Part shown: piece by piece, positions 54,038 to 62,656 of the stretch
How the letters are laid out: the number at the start of each line of letters is the position of its first letter
Numbering within the stretch: position 1 is the stretch's first letter
NCBI RefSeq assembly: GCF_014697545.1
Contig: NZ_JACJSA010000008.1
Span: forward strand, 124,001-188,000
Source of the DNA: Oscillatoria sp. FACHB-1407
GTDB taxonomy: Bacteria; Cyanobacteriota; Cyanobacteriia; Elainellales; Elainellaceae
Reading direction: 5' to 3'
DNA length: 64,000 nucleotides
Translations under genes and position numbers: made by a program
The notes under the pieces: generated by a model
Told to the model about the DNA's origin: nothing
Database searches by the model: none
The model's input: only the letters and a program-made list of their open reading frames with translations

Positions 54038-55090
54038 ATGAAACAAATGCGGGCGGTTTTGTGTGGCTATTATGGCAAGGGCAATGGCGGAGATGAAGCG
54101 TTGTTGGCATCGTTGTTGCAGCTTTTGCCCAGCCACGTCACCCCATTAGTGTTGTCGGGCAATCCTGCGCAGACCAAACAGGATTATGGGGTCGAGGCGT
54201 GCGATCGCATGTCAATTGGAGCGGTGTTGCAGGCACTGCGGCGATCGGATGCTTTTATCTGGGGCGGAGGCAGCTTGATGCAAGATGCCACGAGTGCCCT
54301 CAATCCGTTTTATTACGGGGGGTTGATGAAACTGGCACAGTGGTTTGGGCTAAAGACAATTGCCTGGGGACAGGGTATTGGTCCCTTGCACCGTCCGACG
54401 ACTCGCTGGCTGGCTCGTCAAACCTTCTCAAAGTGTACGGCGGTGAGTGTACGCGATCGCGCCTCTGCTGCCCTCCTGTCACGGTGGAACATCCCCTTTA
54501 CATTGGCTCCCGATCCAGTATGGGCACTGCAACCAGAGCCTGTACCGGGATTATGGAACTTTCCAGCTCCGCGTGTGGCAGTGTCATTGCGAACCCATCC
54601 GCAGTTAACTCCCACTCGGTTAGAGGCGTTAACCCGTGCCCTCGTGTCATTTCAAACAGCTACTCAAGCCTTTGTGCTGTTGATCCCATTTCAGCCTGCT
54701 CAGGACATGGCGATCGCCCAGCAGATTCACGCGCAGTTGCCCAATGTCAGCAAGATTCTCACCCTGAGTAACCCACAGCAGTTGATGGGCGTATTTAATG
54801 GCGTTGAGATGGCGATCGCCATGCGGCTTCATGCGTTGATCATGGCAGCGGCAGCAGGATGTCGATGCTTTGCCCTGAGCTATGACCCCAAAGTCACCCA
54901 GTTAATGGAGGAAATCCAATTACCGGGTTGGACACTAGACCAGATGCCAACTGACTCAACTCAGATCAGCCAGATCTGGTTAGAGCAATATGCCAATGGC
55001 GATCCATTATTGAACGAGCAAATTCACTCACTGGTAGACCGAGCATTAATGCATCAACAGGTATTAGCCACCGCTCTAACCCCGCGCTGA
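54038..55090 (+). CDS. csaB: polysaccharide pyruvyl transferase CsaB
   Basis: The protein is 350 residues from the ATG at 54038; an upstream in-frame reading to 53966 lacks conserved sequence. It starts MKQMRAVLCGYYGKGNGGDEALLASLLQLLP, contains IWGGGSLMQDATSALNPFYYGG and KTIAWGQGIGPL, and ends with MRLHALIMAAAAGCRCFALSYDPKVTQLM. This is the CsaB family, which adds pyruvyl ketals to cell-wall polysaccharide, so that S-layer homology (SLH) proteins can bind. In cyanobacteria it likely supports outer envelope anchoring. It is a single gene here, divergent from the Ycf49 pair. Confidence 0.9.
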   Translation: MKQMRAVLCGYYGKGNGGDEALLASLLQLLPSHVTPLVLSGNPAQTKQDYGVEACDRMSIGAVLQALRRSDAFIWGGGSLMQDATSALNPFYYGGLMKLAQWFGLKTIAWGQGIGPLHRPTTRWLARQTFSKCTAVSVRDRASAALLSRWNIPFTLAPDPVWALQPEPVPGLWNFPAPRVAVSLRTHPQLTPTRLEALTRALVSFQTATQAFVLLIPFQPAQDMAIAQQIHAQLPNVSKILTLSNPQQLMGVFNGVEMAIAMRLHALIMAAAAGCRCFALSYDPKVTQLMEEIQLPGWTLDQMPTDSTQISQIWLEQYANGDPLLNEQIHSLVDRALMHQQVLATALTPR

Positions 55091-55590
55091 TCCTCAGTTT
55101 TGTTCAAACTGTAGACTTGGGGGTGAGTCTCAGCTGGGGTCTGCGGTTGCAACTGTCAGAAGCTTTATCCCAAACTCAGGTTTAGTACCGGACTCAAGTT
55201 TAGGAGCTGACTCAGAGTGCTTTGCGGAATCTCCCCATGGCTTATCGGTGGCGGCTATTCCTTGAATTGGTATTAACGTCAAACGACTGAAGGTTGGCTA
55301 GACATCAATCTGCCCTTGGGGGCATCTGCGAAACACGCTTACCGGACTCACTTTAAAAACGTCAATTTTCACTGCAAAATATGTGGTGAAATCCGTTTTT
55401 TGTGTTACTAAATTAAGGCATCGATTGTTAAATAATTTTGTACTACGCTCAGTTATAGAGCATCATTCATTCCAAAACTTCCTGTTAATTGGGATGTGGA
55501 TTTGCAAAATAGAAAGTGTAGTGATGTGTGCAATTGATCGACTGGCAGATCGATCTGTTTCAGAGATTTTTACCCTTTCGAGATAAAGCC
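55091..55590. other. 500-bp intergenic region
   Basis: It separates csaB from the proline-rich coiled-coil protein gene. The first part holds short direct repeats (GACTCAAGTTTAGGAGCTGA and similar). No clear gene; a 67-residue plus-strand frame at 55383-55586 overlaps the next start and has no recognisable feature. Confidence 0.35.
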
Positions 55591-57624
55591 ATGAGTGAAG
55601 CGACCCCTTCTGAACATAATTCAGCAAAAACAGGCTCAACTGATTCAGCGTCGCCTGCGTGGTTTGCCGATTGGGCAGATTTTTCCGTTCCTCGCGCTTC
55701 AGAACCAGACCCCCAAGAGCAAGACACCGCCGTTAAGCCATCTGCCGATGTGCCGGATGCTACCCCATCCGAAGAGTGGAATGATTGGCAGACGGTGAAC
55801 TTTCCTAATGCAATTAGTGCGGATGCGATCGATCGCCAGTCTCTGTATACCGACCTGCCCCCCAAGCCCGAACGCCCCAAGGCGGCAGTCCCCGCGATCG
55901 CCCTACCCAATTGGGGTCGTCCGAAGCCAGCACCCACGGTTGCTCAGGCTTCTCCATCTCAACCTGCTGTGACAGCATCTGCCAATCAACCTGCCCAGAT
56001 ACCTCCTTCCCAGGTGCCGCCCTCGAACGGGTTGCCTCCTCAAATACCCCCTTCGCAGGTGCCACCCTCGCAGGTATTGCCTTCTCAAATACCCCCTTCA
56101 CAGGTGCCACCGCTGATTGAACCTCTCGCGCAACCCTCTACTGCTCAGCCAGGGGTCAACGTTGCCGATCTGATGAGCTTGATTCAAGAGTTAAATCAGT
56201 GCAACAGTGCTCTGATCGATCGCGTGTCCCAGTTAGAGGATGCGTTGGATCGGAGCGAAACAGCGTTGCAGGCTGAAATTGCGCGATCGCAAGAACAGGT
56301 CTTAGCGGATCCTCACGAGCTAGTTGTGACTCAAGAGCAGTTAGCGACCACTCAAGGGCAATTGGTCACTACTCAGGAAGAGTTAGCCACTGCTCAGGAG
56401 CAGTTAGCCACCGCCTATGAACAGGTAACTCAGCTTACCCATCAATTGGAGTTTACGACCCAAACCCAACAACGCCAGCAGATCCTAGTAGAAACGCTGA
56501 CTACCCAATTAGAGAATAGCCAGGAGCGCGTGGCTCAACTAGAGCGCAACTGTGCCCTGTTGCAGCAGCAATACAACGAACAGACTCATGCCTTAACCCA
56601 GAGCGAAAATACCTGCCGGGACTTGTATGCGCGACTTCACCGTCAGCAGCGATATACCCTGCAATACAAAGCGGCGTTGGAGAAGTGCTTAGAAGTGCCA
56701 CCCCCCAGCTATGAATCGGGGGCAGACGCTGGAGCCGCCGCCGTCTTCCAAGCAGGATATGAGGCTCAACGTCTGGCACCCCAATCTTTTCTGCCTAAGG
56801 CGCAACGGATTCAACCCTGGTCAGCTGACTCGGGATCGCTGACAGGAAAGTTAGAGGCTTTGGTGAACAGTCCCGTAGACATTCCACTAGCTGAACCAAA
56901 CCTGTCTGATGACAACAACCCTCCGGTTATCGGAGCATCAGGCAGATCTCCTGAGGGGCAAAGTACGACGGATCAGTCCATTTTGCCCACAGACGATGCT
57001 GCTGATATGAGCGATGAAGCGATCGAGGCAGCTTTGTTGAATGCAGCAGTGCAGCCTTTGACCGACCTGTCACCCGAAGCCATTCAAGCAGGCTTAGACG
57101 AGTTGCAATCGGTGATCGATGACTTTTTGAGTGGCAAGTCAGACGCTCCAACGGATGCGGAACTGTCGCTCTGGCAAGATCTGGCGCGTTTGATTGAAGT
57201 GTCTACCGATGATGTAGTCAAAGCAAGTGCGGCTCAAAACTTTGAGAGCTTCACCACCCATGAGGCTGATTCCATCAAATCGGTGCTGGATGAATTGACT
57301 GACTCGTTGACCGATTCTGACTTAGCTCAGCAAAAGATTCCTCCGGCGGCAATTCCACCACAACAGCCTTCTGCATCTCCTGACTTGACGCAGCAGATTC
57401 CTCCAGCCGCGATCCCTGCGCAGCAACCCTCTACCCTGAAGTTGCCCATGAGTGCGATCGCTGCCAAAATTGCGGCTCATGCAAGCGCGTCTAAAGATCC
57501 GGCGATCTTGGCTGCTCAGTCGAGTACGCCTTCTCCCCTGGTATACCCGTTGCGACCGACTAAGAAGCTATCCTCGCTGGCGGCAGTGGATCTGCCAACT
57601 TTTCCAAGAAAGAATGAAAATTGA
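55591..57624 (+). CDS. large proline-rich, coiled-coil protein of unknown function
   Basis: Likely start is the ATG at 55591 (MSEATPSEHNSAKTG), giving 677 residues; an in-frame reading to 55528 adds 21 residues. Visible regions: an acidic, disordered N-terminus; a proline repeat zone at about 130-185 with IPPSQVPPS units (QIPPSQVPPSQVLPSQIPPS); a long coiled coil at about 205-390 with repeated Thr-Gln-Glu-Gln-Leu-Ala motifs (TTQEELATAQEQLATAYEQ); and a Glu/Asp-rich C-terminal part (LLNAAVQPLTDLSPEAIQAGLDELQ). No signal peptide or membrane segment. The family is not recognised. It may be a scaffold or cell-shape protein, but nothing proves this. Confidence 0.78.
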   Translation: MSEATPSEHNSAKTGSTDSASPAWFADWADFSVPRASEPDPQEQDTAVKPSADVPDATPSEEWNDWQTVNFPNAISADAIDRQSLYTDLPPKPERPKAAVPAIALPNWGRPKPAPTVAQASPSQPAVTASANQPAQIPPSQVPPSNGLPPQIPPSQVPPSQVLPSQIPPSQVPPLIEPLAQPSTAQPGVNVADLMSLIQELNQCNSALIDRVSQLEDALDRSETALQAEIARSQEQVLADPHELVVTQEQLATTQGQLVTTQEELATAQEQLATAYEQVTQLTHQLEFTTQTQQRQQILVETLTTQLENSQERVAQLERNCALLQQQYNEQTHALTQSENTCRDLYARLHRQQRYTLQYKAALEKCLEVPPPSYESGADAGAAAVFQAGYEAQRLAPQSFLPKAQRIQPWSADSGSLTGKLEALVNSPVDIPLAEPNLSDDNNPPVIGASGRSPEGQSTTDQSILPTDDAADMSDEAIEAALLNAAVQPLTDLSPEAIQAGLDELQSVIDDFLSGKSDAPTDAELSLWQDLARLIEVSTDDVVKASAAQNFESFTTHEADSIKSVLDELTDSLTDSDLAQQKIPPAAIPPQQPSASPDLTQQIPPAAIPAQQPSTLKLPMSAIAAKIAAHASASKDPAILAAQSSTPSPLVYPLRPTKKLSSLAAVDLPTFPRKNEN

Positions 57625-57635
57625 GGTTGGGTTGA

Positions 57636-57792
57636 TGGTTGATGGTCAATAGTCAATAGTCAATAGTCAATAGTCAATAGTCAATAGTCAATAGTCAATA
57701 GTCAATAGCTAATGGTTGATGGTCAATAGTCAATGGTTAATGGTCAATAGTCAATAGTCAATAGTCAATAGCTAATGGTTGATGGTCAATGG
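57636..57792. repeat. heptanucleotide repeats (TCAATAG/TCAATGG)
   Basis: A run of tcaatag units (at least 10 in sequence near 57641-57707), then gctaatggttgatgg and more tcaatag units. The 7-bp period is the STRR type of filamentous cyanobacteria. Confidence 0.9.
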
Positions 57793-57796
57793 GCAT

Positions 57797-57877
57797 GGAC
57801 AACTGACAATTGACGATGGACAACTAACCATTGACGATGGACAACTAACCATTGACGATGGACAACTAACCATTGAG
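57797..57877. repeat. 21-bp tandem repeats
   Basis: Four copies of ggacaactaaccattgacga type units, 21-bp period (57797 onward). They lie in the 260-bp gap between two genes and end at the stop of the ABC-2 gene (57884). Confidence 0.85.
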
Positions 57878-57883
57878 TATGTT

Positions 57884-58666
57884 CTAGCTTGACGCACTGG
57901 TATAGAACCGCAGGGCAAAATTCCAGAACAGGCGTGAGACATAAAAGAGAGCGATCGCCAGTACAGCCGCACCGACCACCCAGGTTGCATCTCCTCGCTG
58001 GAGCAGGGTTTCAGCGGGAATGGTGGTGAGGAAGGCAACGGGGATCACAAAGGTAAAAAAGAAACGGTAGGCAGCGGGATACGCCACGATGGGAAAGCGT
58101 CCAGCTTCGATCAAACCTCGCAGCACCTCGGTGACGTTGTAGATTTTGACAAACCAGATGCTGGTGGCTCCTAACATAAACCACAGGCTATAGAGGCTCA
58201 ATAGCCCCAAGCTGAGGGGCAAGATTCCCAGGAGATAAGCAGTTGGAGCCAACTGCAACCGTCCCCCCGCATAACCAATGAGAATCAGCCCAAAAGCCAG
58301 ATCCGGTAAGCCCCAGGGTGAAACAGTTCGAGTGGATAGCCAAAATTGAGAACTGATCGGCTTCAGGAGCACGAAATCGAGGGTACCCTGCTGGACATGT
58401 TTGACAATTTGATTCAGGTTGGGAGCCAGAAAAATAGCTGAGAATCCTTGCAGGATGGTAAAAATGCCCAGCACGATTAACGCCTCTTCCCAACTCCAAT
58501 TCTCAAAGGTGTAATCGCCTTGATAGAAGAGAAACAGCCCAAATAAGCTGCCTGCAAGGCTACAGATACTGCTCAGTGTGGCAATCAGAAAGTTGAGGCG
58601 GTATTCTAACTCCGCTGCGATCGCCGTTCCCCAAAATAACTGCAACACCCGAAAATAACGGCTCAT
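57884..58666 (-). CDS. ABC-2 family transporter permease
   Basis: This 260-residue protein has six hydrophobic segments in the pattern of ABC-2 permeases (PF06182 type): FLIATLSSICSLAGSLFGLFLFYQG, ALIVLGIFTILQGFSAIFLAPN, LAFGLILIGYAGG, LLGILPLSLGLLSLYSLWFML and VVGAAVLAIALFYVSRLFWNFALRFY. The cognate ATPase is not in the window. Its ATG overlaps the stop of the alcohol dehydrogenase gene by four bases, which would couple translation. Predicted substrate is unknown; such permeases export lipids or polysaccharides. The 21-bp repeats lie directly beyond its stop. Confidence 0.82.
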   Translation of the reverse strand: MSRYFRVLQLFWGTAIAAELEYRLNFLIATLSSICSLAGSLFGLFLFYQGDYTFENWSWEEALIVLGIFTILQGFSAIFLAPNLNQIVKHVQQGTLDFVLLKPISSQFWLSTRTVSPWGLPDLAFGLILIGYAGGRLQLAPTAYLLGILPLSLGLLSLYSLWFMLGATSIWFVKIYNVTEVLRGLIEAGRFPIVAYPAAYRFFFTFVIPVAFLTTIPAETLLQRGDATWVVGAAVLAIALFYVSRLFWNFALRFYTSASS

Positions 58667-59718
58667 GGAGTCATCGCTACCTTGATCACTTTGCGATCGC
58701 GCATGTCATAGAACACTTGCTCTAAGGCTTTGAGCGGTTGGTGATCGCTGATCAACTGCTCAAAGGGCAGGGCGCGACTTGCTAACAACGCTAACGCATC
58801 TCGCACGTAATGGGGGGTGCTATGAAACACGCCCTTCAGGGTCAACTCACTGTAGTGAAGTTGTTCCGTGCTGACGGTGATGGTGGTGTCACGGGGACAT
58901 CCGCCAAACAGATTGACCGTGGCTCCCGGACGAGCACAGGCGATCGCCGTTTCCCAGACTGTTGGTGATCCCGTTGCCTCAATCACGACATCTGCACCCC
59001 AACCGTCGGTCAGGTCGCGCACTGTTTGAGGCAGATTCTCAACTTGGCGGTGATTGAAGGTGTGGGTCGCGCCAAACGCCTCTCCCACCTGGAGCCGTTG
59101 AGCATTACCACCAAACAGGAGAATGGCACTGGGCTTGCCGCTGAAGCCAGATGGCTGACCATAACCAATCGCCAACGCCCCCACCATCATCAGCCCAATC
59201 GCCCCATCCCCAATCACCACAACGCGATCGCCCGGTTTCACATTCGAGCGGGCTACGCCATGCAGCACACAGGCGAGGGGTTCTGTCATGGCAGCGATCG
59301 CATCCGGTAGACCCTCCGGGATTGGCAACAGGTTGTGCTGCACAATCGGAGCAGGAATCTTGAGAAACTCGGCAAAGGTACCATTGTTAAAGCTGAGATT
59401 GGTGCAGAGGGAGAATTCCTGCTTTTGGCAGAAGAAACAGGTCATACAGGGAGCTGAATTATTGGCAACGACGCGATCGCCCACTCGCCATCCGGTGACT
59501 CCCTCACCCAACGCCACAATTTGCCCCGCTGCCTCATGTCCAAACAGCGTTGGAGGTTTCAGCATCTTGGCATGTCCACCCCGTCGCCATACTTTGAGAT
59601 CAGTGCCGCAGGTGGTTGCTGCCTTCACCCGAATCACAATCTCGCCCACGCCCGGAGTCGGTTCCTCTACCTGCTCTAACCGCAAATCTTCCTGTCCGTA
59701 CAGTACTGCTGCCAGCAC
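58663..59718 (-). CDS. zinc-dependent alcohol dehydrogenase family protein
   Basis: This 351-residue protein (start GTG 59718) has the medium-chain dehydrogenase pattern: TTCGTDLKVWRRGGHA (catalytic zinc Cys), LFGHEAAGQIVALGEGV (His and Glu), CMTCFFCQKQEFSLC (structural zinc Cys cluster) and the NAD domain VVVIGDGAIGLMMVGALAIG. The usual Rossmann GXGXXG reads GDGAIG. The zinc ligands are all present. Substrate could be sorbitol, threonine-like or another polyol; no assignment is possible. It is coupled by a four-base overlap to an ABC-2 permease gene, an unusual pair. Confidence 0.88.
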   Translation of the reverse strand: MLAAVLYGQEDLRLEQVEEPTPGVGEIVIRVKAATTCGTDLKVWRRGGHAKMLKPPTLFGHEAAGQIVALGEGVTGWRVGDRVVANNSAPCMTCFFCQKQEFSLCTNLSFNNGTFAEFLKIPAPIVQHNLLPIPEGLPDAIAAMTEPLACVLHGVARSNVKPGDRVVVIGDGAIGLMMVGALAIGYGQPSGFSGKPSAILLFGGNAQRLQVGEAFGATHTFNHRQVENLPQTVRDLTDGWGADVVIEATGSPTVWETAIACARPGATVNLFGGCPRDTTITVSTEQLHYSELTLKGVFHSTPHYVRDALALLASRALPFEQLISDHQPLKALEQVFYDMRDRKVIKVAMTP

Positions 59719-59825
59719 GCTCTACCATCCTGTGCTCATAATCTCCCCAATTTTACTTGGAATAGGGAGTGAGGAGTGGGGAGTGGGAAGTAGCAGATGA
59801 GAGGGCAAACAAGTTTATTTCTCTC

Positions 59826-60005
59826 TTCCTACCTTTTATCCTTCATCCTTCATCCCTCATCCTTCATCTCTCATCCTTCATCCCTCATCCTTATATCCCT
59901 CATCCTTCATCCTTCATTCTTATATCCCTCATCCTTCATCCCTCATCCCTCATCCTTCATCCCTCATCCTTCATCCCTCATCCTTCACTCTTCATTCTTC
60001 ACTCT
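59826..60005. repeat. heptamer repeats CCTTCAT / CCCTCAT
   Basis: Nearly 180 bp of plus-strand ccttcat, ccctcat and ccttata units with a 7-bp period. The array runs into the last codons of the MFS gene on the other strand (stop at 59992), so the gene end is inside it. Confidence 0.9.
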
Positions 60006-61188
60006 TCGCCTGTCCTGTAGCAAAGACGCAAAGTGTTGCGAGAAAAAAGGCGATCGCTGCTAACAATGCCGCCTGTGCCACATTTAACTGCTGCAACGGA
60101 TTAAAGAAAACACCAAAGAGGGAAGTCGCAGCGGCTCCGCCACCTAAATACATGCCCGTGATTAGCCCCGCTCTCGAAGGTGGCACCAGCGACAACACCA
60201 GCGGAAAAACTCCATTCGTCACCAAACTCAGGGCTACAACTAAACCCACAATGCATACTGCTAATATCAGTTGCGCTGAGGAAAAAACCATCAATTGCAG
60301 GAAAACGATCGCCAAAATCAGGCTCAAGAAGACGAGGTGACGATTGCCTACCTGACTCGCTACCAATCCAGCAGGGATGGCTAACACCGCTAACCCCACC
60401 GCCACCCAAAACATGACGGCTCCAACATCGGCGTCGGGTAACCGGGATTGAAATACTTTGACAAAAGTATCCATGACAAAATGGGTGCCCCAGCCAATTG
60501 AAGCACCTAACCCCGCCGCCAAAACCACAGCAGAAACCGCTAAGCGAGGGGCTTCGCGAACACTAGCGACCGTAGGCACGCGAGGGGGATCAACCGCTCG
60601 GAGTACTGTTGTTGCCCCCAACAAGACAATGGAACCGATCGTAAAGGTGGTAACTGGACCCAGACTGAGAATGGATTGGTTGGCGATCGGGCGAGCAGTT
60701 CCAATTAACCCAGAGGTCAGCATGAGCAGACTGTTCGCAATGGGCAACTGCGGAACACTGGAGTAGTTTCGCAACAGCGACAGAACCGGGCTGTGAAAAA
60801 TTGTCATTGCCACTGACCAAGTGACCAACACCCCAACCACACCTAACCGGGTTATGGATGCGAGATTGCCAAACAGCCCAATCAACGGAATCACGATAAA
60901 CAAGGTGGCAGCAGCAATCACTCCAACAGCGATCGCCGGAAAACGAGAGCCGATCCATCTCAGGGATCGGTCGGAGATGCCCCCCATAATCGGCTCAATC
61001 ACTACCGCCAGACCATTCTCAATGGCTACGAGGGCGATCGCAGCTTCAATAGGCAACCCAAACTGCGCCAGCAACTGGGGTAGGTATGCTCCGTAGACAA
61101 CCCACATCAGGGCGATCGCCCCCTGCACTGCCGTCAAACCCAACACCTGTTTCCACAAAATTAGGGGTCGAGGCGGAGAAGGGGTCAT
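59992..61188 (-). CDS. MFS transporter
   Basis: The protein is 398 residues from the ATG at 61188 (MTPSPPRPLILWKQVLGLTAVQGAIALMWVVYGAYLPQLL); the TTG at 61227 is unlikely. About 12 hydrophobic segments, with an MFS-type loop ISDRSLRWIGSRFPAIAVG between helices 2 and 3 and a second half starting SAVVLAAGLGASIGWGTHF. It resembles sugar or drug-type major facilitator transporters (SLC45-like layout), but no substrate can be given. The C-terminal end (FATGQAKSEE) is encoded within or beside the CCTTCAT repeat array, so the tail may be eroded. Confidence 0.83.
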   Translation of the reverse strand: MTPSPPRPLILWKQVLGLTAVQGAIALMWVVYGAYLPQLLAQFGLPIEAAIALVAIENGLAVVIEPIMGGISDRSLRWIGSRFPAIAVGVIAAATLFIVIPLIGLFGNLASITRLGVVGVLVTWSVAMTIFHSPVLSLLRNYSSVPQLPIANSLLMLTSGLIGTARPIANQSILSLGPVTTFTIGSIVLLGATTVLRAVDPPRVPTVASVREAPRLAVSAVVLAAGLGASIGWGTHFVMDTFVKVFQSRLPDADVGAVMFWVAVGLAVLAIPAGLVASQVGNRHLVFLSLILAIVFLQLMVFSSAQLILAVCIVGLVVALSLVTNGVFPLVLSLVPPSRAGLITGMYLGGGAAATSLFGVFFNPLQQLNVAQAALLAAIAFFLATLCVFATGQAKSEE

Positions 61189-61297
61189 AGGCGTATTACC
61201 TGACGAGGGGTAGTCATCTGCTGTCAATCGTCAATGGTCAGTGGTTCATTGTCAATTAAGCATGAACCATTGACCATTGACCCATCCTATCTAGACC

Positions 61298-61405
61298 CTA
61301 GTACAGCAAAAAATAAGTTTTGAAAGGGGTGAAGGGGTTCCACCCCTTCTTGGGGCGAAGCCCTCAAATCCCCTACATTGCAGAACTTTGTGTTCGCAAC
61401 ACTAG
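61298..61405 (-). repeat. CTAG-bounded family C element, copy 2, overlapping moeB stop
   Basis: About 108 bp from CTAG (61298-61301) to CTAG (61402-61405), in reverse orientation to the copy at 39783-39889. The moeB stop codon (reverse-complement cta at 61402-61404) is part of the terminal CTAG. The interior has GAAAGGGGTGAAGGGGTTCC and GGGGCGAAGCCC, a GC hairpin. Confidence 0.88.
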
Positions 61406-62574
61406 TATTCAGGAACCGACGGATCGACTTCACGACTCCAGGCAAGAATACCACCCACAACATTGCTGCCCTCGACACCTGCCTCTTTTAAAGCAGCCAG
61501 AGCTTTAGCAGAGCGAACACCCGACTTACAGTGAACAATCAACCGATGTCCATTGACCAGTTCTTTGACCTTGGTCACTCCGTCCCCATTCTCGATTTCA
61601 GAAAGGGGAATCAAGACTGCCCCCGGAATCTTAGCAATCTCATATTCGTGAGGATTGCGAACATCCAACAGAACAAAGTCATCAGCACCGCTGTCGAGCA
61701 GTTGCTTCAGATCCTTCACCGAAATTTCTGCCATACCTGCCTTTTGTTGTTCTTCTTGTGCTTTAGCTTGAGGGATGCCACAGAACTCTTCATAGTCAAT
61801 CAGCTTGTCAATCACAGGACGAACTGGATTGGGACGCAGCTTGAGTTCCCTGAAGGTCATATTCAGGGAGTTATAGAGCAACAGGCGACCACTCAGAGTA
61901 GTCCCTTGACGGAGGATGATTTTGACGGTTTCAGTCGCTTGAACTACACCAATCAGCCCCGGCAGAATCCCTAACACACCGCCCTCAGCGCAGGAGGGCA
62001 CCAGTCCAGGTGGTGGGGGTTCGGGATACAGGTCACGGTAGTTGGGTCCACCCTCGTAGTTAAACACGGTCGCCTGCCCTTCAAACCGAAAGATGGAACC
62101 GTAGACATTGGGCTTGTCCAGCAGCACACAAGCATCGTTCACCAGATAACGGGTAGGGAAGTTATCGGTGCCATCCACTACAACGTCGTAGGGTCTGACA
62201 ATATCTAGCGCATTCTCAGAGCTAAGCCGCGTTTCATACAGATCAACCTGACAATTGGGGTTGATTTCTAGAATCCGATCTTTCGCGGAGTGAATTTTGG
62301 GTTTGCCGACCCAGGAGGTGCCGTGAATCACCTGACGCTGGAGGTTGGAACTATCCACTACGTCAAAGTCAACAATACCAATCCGCCCGATGCCTGCGGC
62401 GGCTAAATACAGCAACAACGGTGAGCCTAACCCGCCCGTACCAATACAAAGGACACTCGCCGCTTTGAGGCGTTTTTGCCCTTCTAGCCCGACCTCCGGC
62501 AAAATGAGGTGACGGGAATAACGTTCATATTCTTCTCGACTGAGCTGGATTTCATCCAGATTGGGATCTAGCAT
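61402..62574 (-). CDS. moeB: MoeB/ThiF-type E1 with C-terminal rhodanese domain
   Basis: The protein is 390 residues from the ATG at 62574 (MLDPNLDEIQLSREEYERYSRHLILPEVGLEGQKRL); an upstream in-frame Met at 62616 is in a hydrophobic, less likely sequence. E1 domain: nucleotide motif LCIGTGGLGSPLLLYLAAAGIG, VDGTDNFPTRYLVNDAC, and the SCAEGGVLGILPGLIGVVQATE region with the catalytic Cys. The last 120 residues are a rhodanese domain with active-site Cys in RLIVHCKSGVRSAKAL. It adenylates the C-terminus of a ubiquitin-like sulfur carrier (MoaD/ThiS) and transfers sulfur. The JAMM protease gene lies 82 bp upstream; no ThiS/MoaD gene is seen. The stop codon is in a CTAG-bounded repeat. Confidence 0.93.
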   Translation of the reverse strand: MLDPNLDEIQLSREEYERYSRHLILPEVGLEGQKRLKAASVLCIGTGGLGSPLLLYLAAAGIGRIGIVDFDVVDSSNLQRQVIHGTSWVGKPKIHSAKDRILEINPNCQVDLYETRLSSENALDIVRPYDVVVDGTDNFPTRYLVNDACVLLDKPNVYGSIFRFEGQATVFNYEGGPNYRDLYPEPPPPGLVPSCAEGGVLGILPGLIGVVQATETVKIILRQGTTLSGRLLLYNSLNMTFRELKLRPNPVRPVIDKLIDYEEFCGIPQAKAQEEQQKAGMAEISVKDLKQLLDSGADDFVLLDVRNPHEYEIAKIPGAVLIPLSEIENGDGVTKVKELVNGHRLIVHCKSGVRSAKALAALKEAGVEGSNVVGGILAWSREVDPSVPEY

Positions 62575-62656
62575 GGCAATTTTCAAAGGTAATTGAGTCA
62601 GGATGCGTAACATCAATCAGCTCTAGAAGAACTGCCCTAGAGGTGAGGGGGTAGGG

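Noticed and set aside
55383-55586. 67-residue plus-strand frame upstream of the coiled-coil gene
   Set aside because: AT-rich non-coding look, no domain, and overlaps the next gene.
59769-60063. Plus-strand frames rich in Ser-Leu-Ile-His-Pro
   Set aside because: Translations of the CCTTCAT heptamer array; not genes.
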